64,000 nucleotides of DNA, from positions 66,544,911-66,608,910 of the forward strand of contig NC_090942.1 of assembly GCF_040807025.1 (NCBI RefSeq), given 5' to 3'. Position numbers and translations under genes: made by a program. Origin of the DNA: Struthio camelus. Taxonomy: Eukaryota; Chordata; Aves; Struthioniformes; Struthionidae. Below the pieces are notes generated by a model. The model was not told where the DNA came from and did no database searches. It saw only the letters and a list, made by a program, of their open reading frames with translations. The stretch's first letter is position 1. Every line of letters begins with the position of its first letter. This document shows positions 11,901 through 27,264 of this stretch, in pieces.

Positions 11901-14900
11901 CCTAGAGTGGTGGGGGGTTTTTTATACTAATGAAATAGAGATGTTTTCCTGACCATCAGTGTCCAGAACTGAACTAACATCTGCAGGAGTCAAATATCTG
12001 TGACACCTTACCATTAATCCACTGAGTCATCCTGCAGGTTTATAGCTGGCCTTCTCACAACAGTTTCCGTAATAATTTCTAGTGTGTTCTGCAATGCCAG
12101 GACACCAAAAGACCACTCCCAGAGATCTGCTGAGCTAGAGTGCACATCTGTACTCCAATTCTCCTCATCTTCCCACTACCTCACAAACAAAAAATGCAAA
12201 CAGCACCTAGCTCATCACATACTTTGGTTTATGTGGGATAGGATTATTTTTCACTCTTGACTGTTCAGCTGCTGATTCCACAACCTAGAATATGTGGTCA
12301 GGAGACAAACAGCAACATGGGAATCTACAGAAAAATCTGAAATGATAAAAAAAATTCTTAGCACCCCAACATACGTACAAGGTAAGCAGCAATTTCAGGC
12401 TAACTACATAGCCTTCCCTCACAACCTATCACTAAAATATTCATTCAAGCTTTGCAAGTGAATAAATACTCTGTTGAAAACAATGTCATAGTCCAGCATT
12501 AATATAGGCATTCTTTTTGTTTGTGGTTTGTCCTCAAGCTACATTTAATTTGCTCAAATGTGTTTCCTATTTGAATGTCAGAGTGAAAAATTTCGGCAGA
12601 TGACTCTCTATGCCTACGTTGTTCATTGGCCCTTTGTTATGACTGCTTAGCATTCACAGTATGAAATATGTCAATCCATATAAAGGTCAGAACTACTTTT
12701 TTTTTTCCTTTCCATATCCTGAAAACTTGCATCTAACTTTTAGCTCCAGGTTTCTGGGAGGAATCCTTGTTCAATTCTGCTTCAGAATCCTCAATTTACA
12801 TAGCCGAGAACTGGTACGCTTAAAATTGTATTTATGAACATGCTAACCAGAAAATGCTTTTTCTGAAATATTTCCGGAAAGCAAAAATAAAAGAGAAAGA
12901 CAGACATTTAAGCAAGTTTTATATCCTTCTTTACAAAGCATTTCCAACTCAGGCTTTGGAGTTGGTCTCTTAGAAAATAGGGGTCATTATACATTTATTC
13001 TTCCCTTTAACCTGAAGTAGGTAAGAAGAGCTCACTTTTCCCAATGCATTGGCTAACCGGACCCATACCAGCAAAAGTGGGACTATACTTTGATTTTTTT
13101 TTTTAAAAAAAGACATCAGGAAATGTTAATGCATTTGTAGCTCCATAAAAATAAGGAAGTCTGTATACAGTGAACCTGCTTCTGCATATAGTTCCCTCTC
13201 TCGTCATCCACGAATGACAAGTTTGTGATGACAAACATAATGGCTCAGTGTTTTTACTATGTTTATCTAAAACATAGCAAAGAGATTTTATTTATGCTTG
13301 ACAGTAGCAAGTGTTTCATTTGTAGGGCATGCGTATCCATATGTACATTAGCTGGCTGTTTCAAAGAAGCTAGTTGAGCAATACAGAGATGATGATCAAC
13401 ACAGTTTACTAATGTGCCAAAGCTTGTCAAGTATAAATATTAAGACAACACTTATATACATGAATCATATTCATATGATAAAATCAGCATTGCATGCGAA
13501 TATCAGAAGGGACATGCACAATGAGATAGCCCTTTTTCTGTTGTTCTAATGCTGCTCTGTGATGCTGGTGAGAAAGAGTATTGCCGCTTTTCTCCACATA
13601 CTTTTGTTTGTTTTTTTCCCCCTCAGGATTATGTCTCAGAGAGGGAAGATCCTTGAAATTTTAACAGCGGGATGACCCTATAGATAAATCACAACCGTAG
13701 GAACCAGTATTCCTGTGGACTCCTGACAAATCAGTTAACATAGCTATATGAATGTTTTCTTTCTTTGAAATGGAGCTAAGAATACCACCTTTTCTATACA
13801 TCTACACATGAAATGTACCAATCCTTATTAAAAACCAACTGAAATACTTTCAAATATTAAGTGTGGATGGAAAGGATTTCTTGAACAGTGGGACTGATAA
13901 AACTGAACGGATGTCTTACCTCCACCAATCCACAGCTTTTACAGTGCTCCCACGTTCCCAAGCCTACCTCTCTTCCATAGTCAGAACTAATCCCTTCCTG
14001 CGCAGGAGCTTTGTGTTTAACACTTGGCAAATCAAAATGTGCATAGTCACTGGCCAGCTGGTTGCTGCCTCTTAGAATGGGGAATGGACAGATTTCTCAC
14101 TTTACTTCCAGTAGCATTACTAGTTCTAGCATCTCTCTCCTAACTTGCAACCAATACTCACACAGTTACTAGGAATTTAATGTCTTTGAGTTATCTGAAT
14201 CATAACTGGAATCCAATATCTTCAAAAACCATTGAGGGGACTGAAAGACATGCAAACAAGCAGGCCAGGAAAGTAGGCACAAGCATCACATGGGATGCCT
14301 CCTTTGTGGAGAGCCAGTTTATAGCGCGAGTATCAACGATAAGACTATAGAGTAGCTTTCCTCAAAATGTTTTACAACGAAGAGGAGACATCATCTCATA
14401 TGTTACGTCGTTGGTAGAGAACAGAGCAGCAGTTTATTAAAGCACATCAGCACCACTGAATAGTTTTAGAGCAGGGAGAGAAAAGGGATTCTGTAGGCAG
14501 CACAATAACCAGTAAGACAAAAAGTAAAATTCTGTAAAATTCTGTACAGAACAAAATGTCTTTTAAAAAATGCAGTGCAAGACAAAGTTATTAGAAGGTT
14601 AACTAACACCTGAGCTGAATAGCTGCACAGTCTAAGAGTCTCTCTAGAACATCCTCACTTACGCAATGGGCTATTTCTTGTACAGACAGTACAGCTGAAG
14701 ACAATGGGAGCATCCACGTGACCAGCTGTCAGCACTGTCTGTGCCAACTAAACTGGCAGCAGATAATCTGTTCTGTTGAGGCCAGTCCTCACGTATAGTT
14801 TTTCCCTTTCTCCTCTTAATGTCTTCCATGGCATTTGAAGGGCCTCTGAGCTCATTCACCAAGCCTTATCTTAGCCCAAATTGTTTGCCCAGGCCTGCAT

Positions 14901-17900
14901 TTTCCTTTGAGAAAGCCAGTTTTTCATTTCTTTTATTTAATGAACAGCAGGGGATGGGGGGAGAGACAGTGTATCCCAAGATGTGGAGGAAAGCACAGAT
15001 CTGAGAGAATATGAAAGACAGCAAGGCTGCTTGATTATAGATTATGAGGTGGAAGAAAGGCTGAGGGAAAGAAGATAGGTTCAAAGAAAAAAGCTGAAAT
15101 TAAACAGTGTGTGACTTTGAAAGCTAGGAGAAGTAGCATATTTTAGAGGATGAAAGTGGAAAATTTTTTCATGAACTTGTGTTTGAGAATTTTTCCAGAG
15201 TTGCTTTTATGAAAGCTTCATGGATCCTCCAGCTGCAGACAAGGAGGACCACAGTTTGATTTGTTAGCTGAAAACAGTGTCTCCTGCACCTCAGAGTCCC
15301 CTGCATTAGGGCAGGATATTAATTCAGTGACCGCTGAAAGGCTGAAGTTATTGAATGAGCGACAGACATTCCTCAGAGGCTCCTATTCAAGCAACAGTGC
15401 AGCCTATGGCTGCTTAACCCTCGAGGCTTGATAGATTTTCAGCCCAGGGTGAGATGACTTGCAAGCCATCTTACTGACTTTAATGATTCTGTATTCTTTA
15501 TTGATACGTGCTGTTGAAAAAGTCTCTGCTGTTGAAATTGAGTCAAATATTATATATCTGGGAAGTCCTGGTTCAAACTGACAATTATACCAAACTGCAC
15601 ATGTGTTGACAGCATGCAATACCATTACTCTGGCTTTAAAATGTTAATCAGTAATGGGGCGAAAATGAGTCATTCAAAAATACATAAACTAAACTCTAGA
15701 AACTTCCTGAGTTACACTCCCAAACTCCTTAGGTCCTAATGTCACTACAATACTAACTATGAATGATGTTTACTGCAAACACAACCTCTGGGAAATCATT
15801 TTCAGCATTCTAAAGCTATTCTCCAGTCTGTTTTTCGGTATAAAATTGTTACATTTTTCTTCTCCTTGCACATGTAGTAATTTGAATGGAGTGTGGCTGC
15901 TGCAGGGAATTAATCAGAGGAGGGGGCTGAACTTCACTTCTAAATAATTGAGACCAATAGACTTGATCACAGAGGTCAGTGGAGTGAGTAGGCCACAGCT
16001 GTAGAGCTGTGAGCCACTCTACCTTAGACTTTTTTTTAGGGCTGAAAATAGAGATTCAGAAGGCTTAAAAAACCTGCTCATTATGTAATACCTGGACATT
16101 TTAATAACACAACTCTTCCCTGTGCTTTGTTGTTGTTTATATTGCAGATGATCTTAAGAGGAAAGACCTTCCCATTCCCTGCTGAAAATGGGCTGGTGGC
16201 CTGAACAGTATTTTCTCCAATTCACAGAAAAGATACATCAGCAGTTTATCACCTTTCTTTCTCCTTCCCCTTTCTTAAATACTGTGCTGTCATACACACA
16301 CACAGCTACATACACAGAAGAGCAGGAGAACAAATAGGAAATACTGGAAACAACCGTCTTCCGAGCTACAATCAAAGAAGCTAAGCTAAAATTTCAGAAG
16401 TACATTTGGAGATGGAGATTTAGCAAAATCTGGCTAGTCTGCCAGTTCAACCAAAGTCATCAATGGGCCATCCTCTGAAAACCCTTTTTATCACAGGCTG
16501 TGTCATGTAACCCAAATCATCAGATAAGATCACATTTTTCAAAAGCTTTCAATAGTGACTTTTAAATTTCTATATTGAAATCTGTATACATAGTTCAATG
16601 ATGTCAGTGATACTATCAGGCCAAAGATAAATGCTGTGGGAAAACTGACCCATGAAGCATATTTTAGTTAAGTGTAATATCCTGCTTTTTCAATGAAAGT
16701 TAAGGTCCTGTCTTTGAAGCTTTGTTCTGACAAAATTAGTTTTACCACACTGAAAACAATGTCCACCCCTCACTATCTGTCAAACCTCTTCATTACATTT
16801 TCCTTATGGAATTTTATTTCAGATCTCCAAGGACTGGGTTTTCTTTCCAAGTCTTCCCTTTCTGGGCTACTTAATGTTGTGATATATTTCTGAGATTACC
16901 AAGTCCACTTGCCCCTTCTACCACTGCCTTTAAAGTAAATGGAACAAATGACAGCCTCAACCTCTTTTTTAAAATATAGAGGCATCTTATGAATCAAGTA
17001 CACTGGCAGTTAATAACTTAAGTTAAATTACCTATTTTAAATGCTCGTTATCTTTGACTTTCTTTTTTTTCCTGTTACAGTACAAACCATAAAGAGATGA
17101 TAGTACTTGCAAAATGTGTGAAGTTGTTCCTCTGAAGGCAGCATATATTTAAAATCAAACATTAAATGGATTCAAACCTTTACTTAACTATACAACATTA
17201 AATTGCCATACATACACAAGTCAAAATATGTTCAGGCTCTGGGATTTGTTATGTTTCATGCACATCTAGGAAGGAATCATTTTTCAATATTTTTCATTTT
17301 CTTTTGTGGAGAACAAGGGAAAAGCTTCTAGTTTTTTTGGTTTTGTTTTTCTTTCTCTCTCTCCATAACAGGATCCAGGAGAGTTCCTTGCTGTTTAGTA
17401 AACTCTTTCTACAATCACAGGAAAAGCTGGGCTTTTTTGGCTTTGTTTGTTTGTTTTAATGATAGGGTACTGCAAAGTTTATACATTACTTGTAAAAACA
17501 ATTTTTAACATCTTTTCAGATCACTGCACAAATTCAGTTTTATGCAGAATCTGTCTTACCCACTTCAGCCTCTTAGAAAGGAAAATGTCCTGCTCAGCAG
17601 TCTTCATGATCTGTTTCCAAAAGAAAACAAATTAAGACCTAAATTCTGCTTGAAGACCCATAGAAATGGAGGCTTCATGCATCCAGGGGCAAGACACAGC
17701 TAACAAGAGAAGCATATTTACACTTACTAGAGTTGGATAATTCAGAAAAATTATTAAAATTGAATAAGGGGAAGTAAAATCAAATGAGGATCTATGTTTA
17801 ATGTAGTAAACATTTCTGCTCAAAAAAAAAAAAGGGGGAAAGAATCTATTATGAAGATATTTCTTTTCCTAAAGAAAATTCTTCATTTTGAAATAGCAAA

Positions 17901-17906
17901 GGCTTC
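8932..17906. other. AT-rich intergenic DNA
   Basis: No supported gene, RNA gene or named repeat. The longest ORF is 100 codons (9199-9501, + strand) and overlaps a minus-strand ORF, which is the chance pattern. A run of 15 T lies at 10669-10683, and a short imperfect duplication of AATTCTGTA lies near 14530. Confidence 0.6.
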
Positions 17907-17954
17907 TTCACAGTGAGCTAAGTTAGATAATTCACAGTGAGCTAAGTTAGATAA
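17907..17954. repeat. Perfect 24-bp tandem duplication (two copies)
   Basis: The 24-base unit TTCACAGTGAGCTAAGTTAG plus ATAA occurs at 17907-17930 and again, without any mismatch, at 17931-17954. Perfect identity in otherwise unconstrained DNA suggests a recent slippage or unequal-exchange event. No gene is attached to it. Confidence 0.95.
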
Positions 17955-20900
17955 ATAGGAAAGGAAAACAAGATTTAAAAGTAAAATATTTGGGTTAACC
18001 AGAATGATGCATTTTTAAAATCTGGTCTAAGACAAAGCATTTCAAAAGCCTTGTCTTTTTCAGGATTTTCCAGGCAAGGGCAAGGACAGTCATTAACTGA
18101 ACAGCATTACTCTCCTAATGCTGCAGCTAAACACAAAACATATTGCTCAAAGACATACCCAGGTTTAATACATACCAAGGGGAAAGGAACCACAGCAGGA
18201 GGAAGCTCAGGCCAATTTGCAAAAGCTGCCTGAACTGGAAGGCAAATAGTTGGGCTGTTGATCCACACTGCTACAGTTAATGACTCTTAGTGCCTTGCTC
18301 CAGTTTAACCACAGTGAACACTGCAGGAACAGAATGATCTGCTTTTACCCATAGCAATTGTCTGAGAGCAACAAAATATTCTCTAACTGACTTAGAAATC
18401 CAAGATGGAACACCAATATTTTCCTTTCTGCTTGGGCTATAAACATTCCTTCTTCATCCAAATCACCATTTCTATCAATTTCCCTTTCTACATCCTCTAT
18501 CCCTTAACTTCTAGACTACTTACTTTTCTTTCCTGTTTGTGACTTGGCTCTTCCAACAGACAAATAACAAATTGCTTGCATGAGAGAGACAGCATATTTA
18601 AGGAGAGGTCCACAGCTGTTTCTTTTTAGGCACTTAAGTTTAATTGTTTTAAATTAAGGCACCAGTGGTAGAGAGAGCTAGTATTTTCCAGGGGGGTAGT
18701 TCAGGGTGTGCAGGTAAGAATCCATTTATTGACTAAAGTGATAGTCTTAATGCTGAAGCTCAAGTTGGATGCTACATGTGTCTTCTCTACCTCTGTGATC
18801 ATCCTAATCTTTTTACTTATTCTGTTTGTATTATTTATCTGATAAAATTCTCAGGGGGAAAGTCATATCTTGTTTTCATTTTATAAGCATGGGCTAAGTG
18901 GTAAACTGGGCTGTAACAGAGTGGTTTCTCCTTTTATAGAAAAAAGGAATGCCAATGCAAGTCTTGTATAATTTTCTTCCCTCCATGAGATGTTTCTCAG
19001 ATCTATTATTGAACCTCTAGACAACCTAGCTGATTAAAATTTAACTACTTCAATGCAACAAGAGGGAGGGGCTTATCACTGTAGTTCCTTAACTTAGATG
19101 ATAGAATCTTCTAACATCTACTTTTTCTCATTTTTATACTTCTTATGGTTGCTAGGAATATGATGATACCTGATATCTGCATAATATAAATGTATGGCAT
19201 CATTCTTCCAAAATAAACCCTGTATACTGGTTTCTCTGTAAGTCTTCCTTGATAACTTCAAACATGCATTCTAATTGTCAAGGATTAGTAATAACATATT
19301 GTCAAAAGTGCTCTAAACTTACAAACAATGCAGATCATAGTGACTTATAATGTACCTGTCACTTGCATCTGATGTAAATAAAAATGTGCCTCTCCCATTT
19401 CAGGTATAAGTTTTCTACCATCAAGTTCTCCTGGAAAGTAGGAAGGCAGCTCTGTGTTAGCTATGGAGAGATGGGATGCAGCACAGGCAGAGAAGGAGAA
19501 CAGAATCCCTTTTTGCAGCTATCCACTCATAGGTACCCTGGTTGATATGGTAAATATTGCTGTTCAAGTAACCAAATCCTCACAGGGGAAACTAACACCT
19601 TTACTTCTGATTCTCTCTTATTCCAGCGCCCAGCTAAAATGCAGTAGAAGCCTCTATGGATCCTAGAGCCAACTATTTTTTCATCTTTTTAAAATTTTAA
19701 ATGAAACTGTGTGAATGAATAAACTCAAAGGACTGACTTATTTGCTTGTTTATCTAAACAGATCTAACATATCTATGAAATATCTATGATTCTGAAGACC
19801 CAAGTCACCTTGATTCTTTTTCTGGATCTTCTGAGAACTGTTGCTTCTTGATCTCTTTAGAGATGTCAACCAATACTAGCTTTTCTAGATACCTCTTCTA
19901 GAGGATTGGGGTTACCTTGACTTTGCTGGGTATTTTGCTGATTTCATAGTGCTCTCAGACTTTCTAAGCCTTTTCAACTCTTCTTTCTTAATCTTCTCTC
20001 ACCTTAAGCTAAAAAGTATATGTTAGCAATCTGAATTTAAAAAGTGGGTGAAGGGAAGCCTAGAAGCTATCATAGAAAGATTTAAGTGTCTGGGGAAGAA
20101 GGCGCTGCCTATGTTTGTGGGAGTTAAGATATATGTTAGTACTTTTTAAGGACTGAGCCAACTGTGGCTGTTACTTTATACAACTATTGCAGAAGCTTAG
20201 GAAAGACAGGGGCAAAAATTACTGCTACCAACTCTGAAAACCTGCAGTGTGCCCTAAAAAGACATCTTCCAGAAATAAGAGCTACCCCTCTTTATAATCT
20301 TATCTGTTCAAATAGGTGCACACTTATGTCATGGGATGAAACACTAAAGTTTTATTACAACTATTTTTAATGTTGCAGTGGAGTCATTCAAGGGATCATC
20401 TCCAGTTGAACCAGTCATAAATGATTACCTGGCTTTTTGGGTTGGCTCCCTCTGTTATGTGATTTGGAGAGCTTTATACAAGGTAGCTCAAGCCACTAGC
20501 TGGGAAAAATATCTGATGCTTCTTTATTAAGGCTATCACTGGTAATTTTGGACTCCTTTTCACCATACATGTGGAAGCTCTAGCAGAACAGCGGAGTCTG
20601 GCTTTCCTCCTCAATTAAACTATTTTTTTTGAATCTGCAATGCAAGAAAGCACTTGAGAACGTGATTTTACTTTGGTGATCGAAGTATATAGTTGTTTTC
20701 TCATTGCAAGGAAGATAATTTGCTGTAATAAAACAAGTGCTGTTGATGACAATTCAGGAAAATGCAAAAGAAATTCCCAGTGAGTCAGATCTGCTTGTGC
20801 TATTGGGGCATGGTGCCAGTGGAGGACAGTGTCTGTGGTATACATCAGACAAGACAGTTACATTTCTGTTTCAGTTCACCATTGTGCTGCACTCTGTATT

Positions 20901-23900
20901 CATTTATCCCAGGAGAGATGAGTGCAAAATGTTCTCAAATTGGAATGGTAAAGGGTTATATCTGTTCTTCTTCACTGCAAAAGATGACAAAAGGTGCAGA
21001 GTAAAGGTGAGTCTAAATCACTGCCTTTAAAGTTAACTTTTGAATTCTTCAGTCATTTAAGCTGGCAAGAAATTAAATTTCTAACCAATCTCTGACTTAG
21101 CTGCCTGATAACTAAAAGTTATGACAATAAAAGTTAAAAGCATCATGCTCTTCCTATGCTGTATGTCTGAAAAAGGTACCTGTAACCTCTTGGGTTATAT
21201 ATTTCAATCTCAATTTAAATGCAGATTTTTAAATCCCCAGTTAAGCATTCATGAGAGAAGTCTCTTGGCAAAAATACTTCAGGTTTAACACTTTCTTCCA
21301 CAAACTGAACATAGTTAACAGGGTGTCCCAAATATGACGTTTAATGGATTTTTTTCTAAGCAATTTTCAGGTAATGCAGTAATTCTGAGTAGGCTTATCT
21401 CAATATAGCATAATTCCAATGTACTTACAAAGGACCTAATACAGTTCAGCTAGTCTCTAAGCACTTTTTCTCTTCTAAATTAATATTTATATGTACAATA
21501 ATTTTTAGCCAGCATGATCCTCTGCAGGAGAGGAACCTCCAAAAGCAACAATTTGCTATATTGTCTGAGTGGACTTTAGACAGTCCTGCAGCTAAAGGTG
21601 TTTGCCTTGCCTAAGGTTAGATACAAAATTTGGCTGGGTAAGTTAAAACACATGCTAGTTTTTATAGGCCTACACTACAGCTGATGGGGAATAATATCAA
21701 TCAGGGTAATTCAGAACCTGAGGCAGTTTTAGGCAGCCCAGGTAGGTCATCCAGTTAACTTAACCAGATAAACTGTGTTCCTCTTTTCCTGAGACATCTA
21801 TAAAGATATGCCTTTGTTCCATTGCATCATTTCAAATGATATCAAAAGGACTGCTCACATGAGACAAGTAGATGCTTAACTATTAGCAAATTCTGGGTCT
21901 TGGACTTGAATAACCCTAGAAAGGAAAAATAAACTGAAGTACAATTTCACTTTGAAAGCTGTTTACTAGTTTCAGAATCCTAAGGAAAGCCTATGCAGCA
22001 AGCATAGTCAGATTAAAATCTTATTGTTTATTTTTGTTTTAGCGGTTGTCTTACTGTCTTGATTGCAAGGTAGTTTTAGAAAATCTTTTGATATAGTAGA
22101 TTGTTTGAACTGATCTATGGTGAATTGAAAAAGTCAAACTAATGTATATTTTTTTCTTTTATTTTTAAAGCTTAAAGGGAAACATCAAAAATAAAGAACA
22201 GTCTTCCAGCACACACTTCCATGCAGCAGTCATAACTGAGTTGATCAAAAACATGTGCGCTGCTTCATGATCTAAAACATGTCACAAGTGATACAGAATT
22301 CTCTCGGAACAGGTAGGTTTCTTTTTTCTTCCATTTGCCTGTGCTAAGTCAGCAGATTATACCTAACTGATGGATTACTGCTCATGTAGCATATAGGAGC
22401 TTACAGAAGTTCACGTAACATACAGCAGCAATGAAGGGCCTAGACCACAGTGCAAAATCAGTTATTCAAACAACTTAAACTTGCTCCAGGCCCCAGAGGT
22501 ATCAATTTAAGACAAGATAGAAGTAATCATGATGACAAACATGGATGTATGACAAGATATGGGGAAAGTCATATCAGTGATGATCAAAAGGGAAGACATA
22601 TCAGCAGCCAAACGTTCCTCAAGTCTTCCTGAGGGCTAGCAGCCTTTTGGTAAGGTAAAAGACATTTCTGGAGATGCTTACAAGGAGCTTCTCCCAAATT
22701 TGCTACTTGGCTCCACTGGCCCTTATACGGCTGCCTTTTTCAGTGCAGCTCCCTAGCTCTTTCTAAAATGATAGTGTTTAAATAATATCTACTTAAGATG
22801 CAAAGGAATGCAAACTCTCCAATGATAATTCACTTCCCTTCAAGCACAACTGTGGATCATGGTAATGAATATGACATGTAGCCCTATCTTACAGTCTCTT
22901 TAAGAATAAGCTATGTATTCATTCTGGCCTTCCTCTGGGCCGATCCATCGGTGATGGAAGTCCTCACTGACACCAATTGTAGGATGCCTGCACCATGCTC
23001 CTTGACTTTCTCGCTGCCACTAACTCTATATTTCTACCGTTCTACCAGCCTGGGGCAGCTATCTGATACAATTAACCTTGTATCTGTAGTAGAAAGCACT
23101 TATTAAATAACACTGATGTTGACCATTAAAACAGACTGATCAGAGATGGTTAAGAAGCTCTTGTCAAAACACTTCACATACTTCAGAAGGCAGTGAAGAG
23201 CAAATGGGAAGCACAAGTGATGCAATCAATAGTTCACTTTGCATGCGTACGCAATAGTTCCTGTAGAGGCAGAAACATCAACATCTAGGGCCATGCCAGG
23301 CCATCCTATCCAAGTTCATATTCTTTTTTACAAAATATTTCTTATTTTACGCACTTCCTTCAGAAGTGCTCTGGACTTTAAGGTTTTTTCCCTTCTCACA
23401 TGGTGATTTATTTCCTCTGTACAGCTGTTAGGCTTATTATTCTTTCATGTGCTCACATTATTTCATTGCTAGGTTTATTACATGTATTTCTCCCTGTAAG
23501 AACTAGTCCATTTTTCAAATACACTTTCGATTTCTGGACTCAGCTTACATTGTTGGAACACTTTGCGCCCCTCACCCCAAATACCCCTTTAGCATTCTCC
23601 AACATGTCAGCTCCTGTCATCAAAATAAACAACTTTGTCTTTTTTCATTTCTAACCTTACCTAACCTCCATTCTCCTACTCTCAAATGTATCACCGTTCA
23701 GCCTAGTTACCATACTATTTGATAGTAACATACTGTTATGGGAATGGTTGGTGTGGGCAAATAACACCAACTTTGCTTAATCTTATTTGCTGTAGTGTGG
23801 ACTAGTCCTCAGGAGATGCTAAGCACATCTGGATTCCATTGCAGTCACCAGAAGATGTAGGTGTCTTAAAGTTATTCTATTTTTTAGGATCTGATCCTGC

Positions 23901-26900
23901 ATTAGCTTGGGTTGGCTGCTAGGGGATAGCCAGTACATCACATCCAAGCCTGCAGTATTTACACTTCTTGCACTTTATATTGAAGAAAGGCTGTTTCCAA
24001 TCTGTGATTTAATATTTCACACCTTTTAATTTGTCCATTATTTTTCATTCCCATTACCTTTAATCTTTTCTTCCTTTTTTCCAGCTGCACCTGAAACATG
24101 TAGTTATATTTTAATTGAAACTACTAGTTATGGTGGATTTGGATTATTAGAAACAGTGTTCATGATGCAGTACCTTAATCCTCATTGAATACAGCACCTG
24201 AAGCTCAATGTAACTATGAAACTGCAAAAACAAAAGGAGGGAGAATGAGTTTCTTAAGCACAGTGCAGAGAATTATTTTACAGTACAACATGTTTAAACT
24301 ATGAGAGTATAAATGTATAAAAATGAAGATCACTTTTTTCAATTTTATACTTTCTTTTGGGTTTTCTTTATCAAGCAGTGTGGGCTGAGTTTTTAGGGGA
24401 GGGTGTTAATCTCAGAATAATAAAAAAGAATAAATGAGAGCCTCCATCTTATTCCACTTAACAGTCCAGAAACTCCATGGAAATCAGCTGACTTTACACT
24501 TCTGTGGCATATGTTTTGTGTAAACACAGACATTCAAAACACTAAATTTGGCCAGATCAAGTCTATTGAAAGCACTTTATATCTTCAGAGTGGAACAGTG
24601 GCTAGTAGGATGTGCTCTCCAGATACTACTTTGGGGGGCAGGGGAGGAGGACAAAAGCACATTAATAATGTAATGTTGCTTGCGAGTCATGGAGCAGAGT
24701 GCTACTCACCTCCTTGCTGGATCTTTGGAGGAGTGATCAGCAATACCAGCTTTACATCCATCATGAGTAACACAAAAGGGAGGAAAAAAAAAATTCAGAT
24801 CACCTTACCTCCTCTTTAAATGAAATCCTGTAATCACTCAATATGAAGAACTTTTAAGAATAACTTAATCTCTGCTTTTATTATCTTATATCAGACTAAG
24901 TGATGTTTTATTGAAGCTAATCTTATGTGCTGCATCCTCTTTTCAACCACAAGCCTCCAAGCTCTTCTACCTGCTTAAAGTGCTTGTTCCACTGAGAAGC
25001 CCTGCTAACTGAAGTGAGCTCTATACGGCTTAAAGAATCAGACATGAAGGTAGAACTTTCTCCTCTTTTTTATTGTGACTTTTCTCATATTCTATTTCTG
25101 TAACAGTCACAAGTGCTAAGGCAAACTAAGAGACATGTATGTATCTTCTGTGTGGTTTCTGGCTGGTTACTTAATTTGATTCTGTCACTCGAGCTTACTG
25201 GAGTTTGCTGCCAAGGCAAAGATGAAACGTATGGCAAACAGATGATGGTCCCAGAAGCCTTTTAGATTTTCCAGATAGCCTGCCAAGCACAGCAGCTTTT
25301 TTAAACTGATTTTGTTTTGAATCTGAGCTACAACAGAATCTTGAAGTTTTAAAACTTCTTGGAATGCTCCTCTTCAAGACTCTTATATGAAGGTCTGGGC
25401 TTTTGTTTTAAACAGAAGCTACCCTTATTTTCAGCAAAACTTACAAAAGCCAGTCATTTGTCTTCAGAGAAGCTTGAAAGTATGGACCCTAATGGCACAG
25501 AAAAAGGGACTACAAAAGAACTCTTCAGAAATACTTGTTAGTAGTACACTAGAAGTATGGATCCTTTAGTTATTTTACTCTTACTATTTTTTTTTAAATC
25601 ATTCAGTCTGTAAACACACAAGATTTCACTTCCTGGTGCCTTTTGCACAGGTCAAGTGACTGTAATGATTAAATTGATCTGATGTTCAGGATACATGGGG
25701 TGGGTGTCTGGTTTTTTGGGGGTGTTTTGTTTTTTTGCTCCCTGCTATAGCCATGGATTCTGAGCAAGCCATTTTGTTTTATAGCCAGAAGGATGTAGGC
25801 TTATGAACCTGGCTTCATTGCTTCTGTTAGCACTCCTGTCCAAAACCAGATCCTTAGAATGCCATCTAAGTCAGGAGACATCTCAAAATTCCAGCAAAAT
25901 TTCTAGATTATCAGAAAAGCTTTTTATAGCATACATGCTTATTGCTTTTCCCTCTGTATTCAAAGTTGTAATGTGCCCAAATTCATAGCTATCCCCAGAG
26001 CCTGTTTACTTGATCAGCCCACACAACACACAGCAGATAGGGAGAAGAGGTGTGCTCTCCTGCCTTCTGTTCTGTAGCCTCATCTCCTGCTTCCTTGGGA
26101 TGCGTGGGACTTCCTCCTCTGCTCCTAGAAGAGGTCTGATCTGGCAGCTTAGGTGAATGGTCCACATGTTTCAAGCTGTCAGGTGATCTGAGGTGGGTGC
26201 TTAGTCCCTCCTGTTGCAAATGTTTCAGAGTAGAATATTTGAGTATATTTTGGTGGGAAGCAAGCCCATGACCCTGTAGCCTATTAAGAGAGCTTCAGGT
26301 GTAGCTATAAGAGAATTATATGAAGCTACCTTGTGAAAACAGACTTTACCCAGTCACATGTTAATATCCTAATGGTCAGAAAGGCAAGAATCATGAATTG
26401 AATAGATTCAGATTTAATTTGGAAAAAAAAAAATCACTGAAGAACTATTAGGGTGGTTAAGGAACTTGCCAGGAATTTGGAGGCCTTGGTTTTGGTCCAT
26501 CCTCCAGTATTTTGCTAATTAAACGAAGTGTCGTTATATCAGGCACTGAAACTCATGCTTTAGAAACACTAGACCATTCTGCCTTAATCTTCCACTCAGT
26601 TGTTCTTTCTTATTTTACAAAACCCTGAAGGTGATTTAGGGCTTCCGTAGAAAGTGGAAGTTCTTCTACATTGCAACACATACTAGAACTTTGACAATAT
26701 GAGTACCCATTCAAAGACAGGCTAATATTGATTCAAACCCTCCCAGAGTTTTGAGAAAAGAGATCTGAATCTAACTTTCTCACATCCTAAGTTAATGCTT
26801 TGTCTGCTGAACTATCAGGCAAAAACCTATTTCTGGTTGTGCTTCATTTTCTAAGGAGATTGGGCACTCCTCTGAATTCCAGAAAAGCTCCTTAAACACC

Positions 26901-27264
26901 TAATAAGCAGGACTTAAAGAAAATACCCATCCTCAGTGTTTTTGGCTGGCTTATGGAGCACGCCATCCAGTCTGGCATTTTGAATCCTGTTCTGGGGCAG
27001 CTCTTTGATAAGAACACATGATTGAAATGGCATATGGGGTCCATCTCTAATATGTTTTTGTGTATGTGTTATTATATGTGCATACATATGTATATTCATG
27101 ATCACTCTGATAGCAAAAAGTTTCATAACTATTGAAAAAGTAATTAAATTTTCTAATTATTTCATGAACTAAAACAAAATATAAAAGATGCTTGCTATAA
27201 ATAATTTATCTGTCTCTACATGGCTGAGAAATCAGAAATAGCTAGAAGTGCTGAGAAGTGGTAT
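17955..27264. other. AT-rich intergenic DNA
   Basis: Nothing here is supported as a gene. The two overlapping + strand ORFs at 20737-21030 run in different frames and end near a GTGAG that could pass for a splice donor, but no family is recognised. I also saw no CR1 tail or tRNA-like internal promoter in this stretch. Confidence 0.55.
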
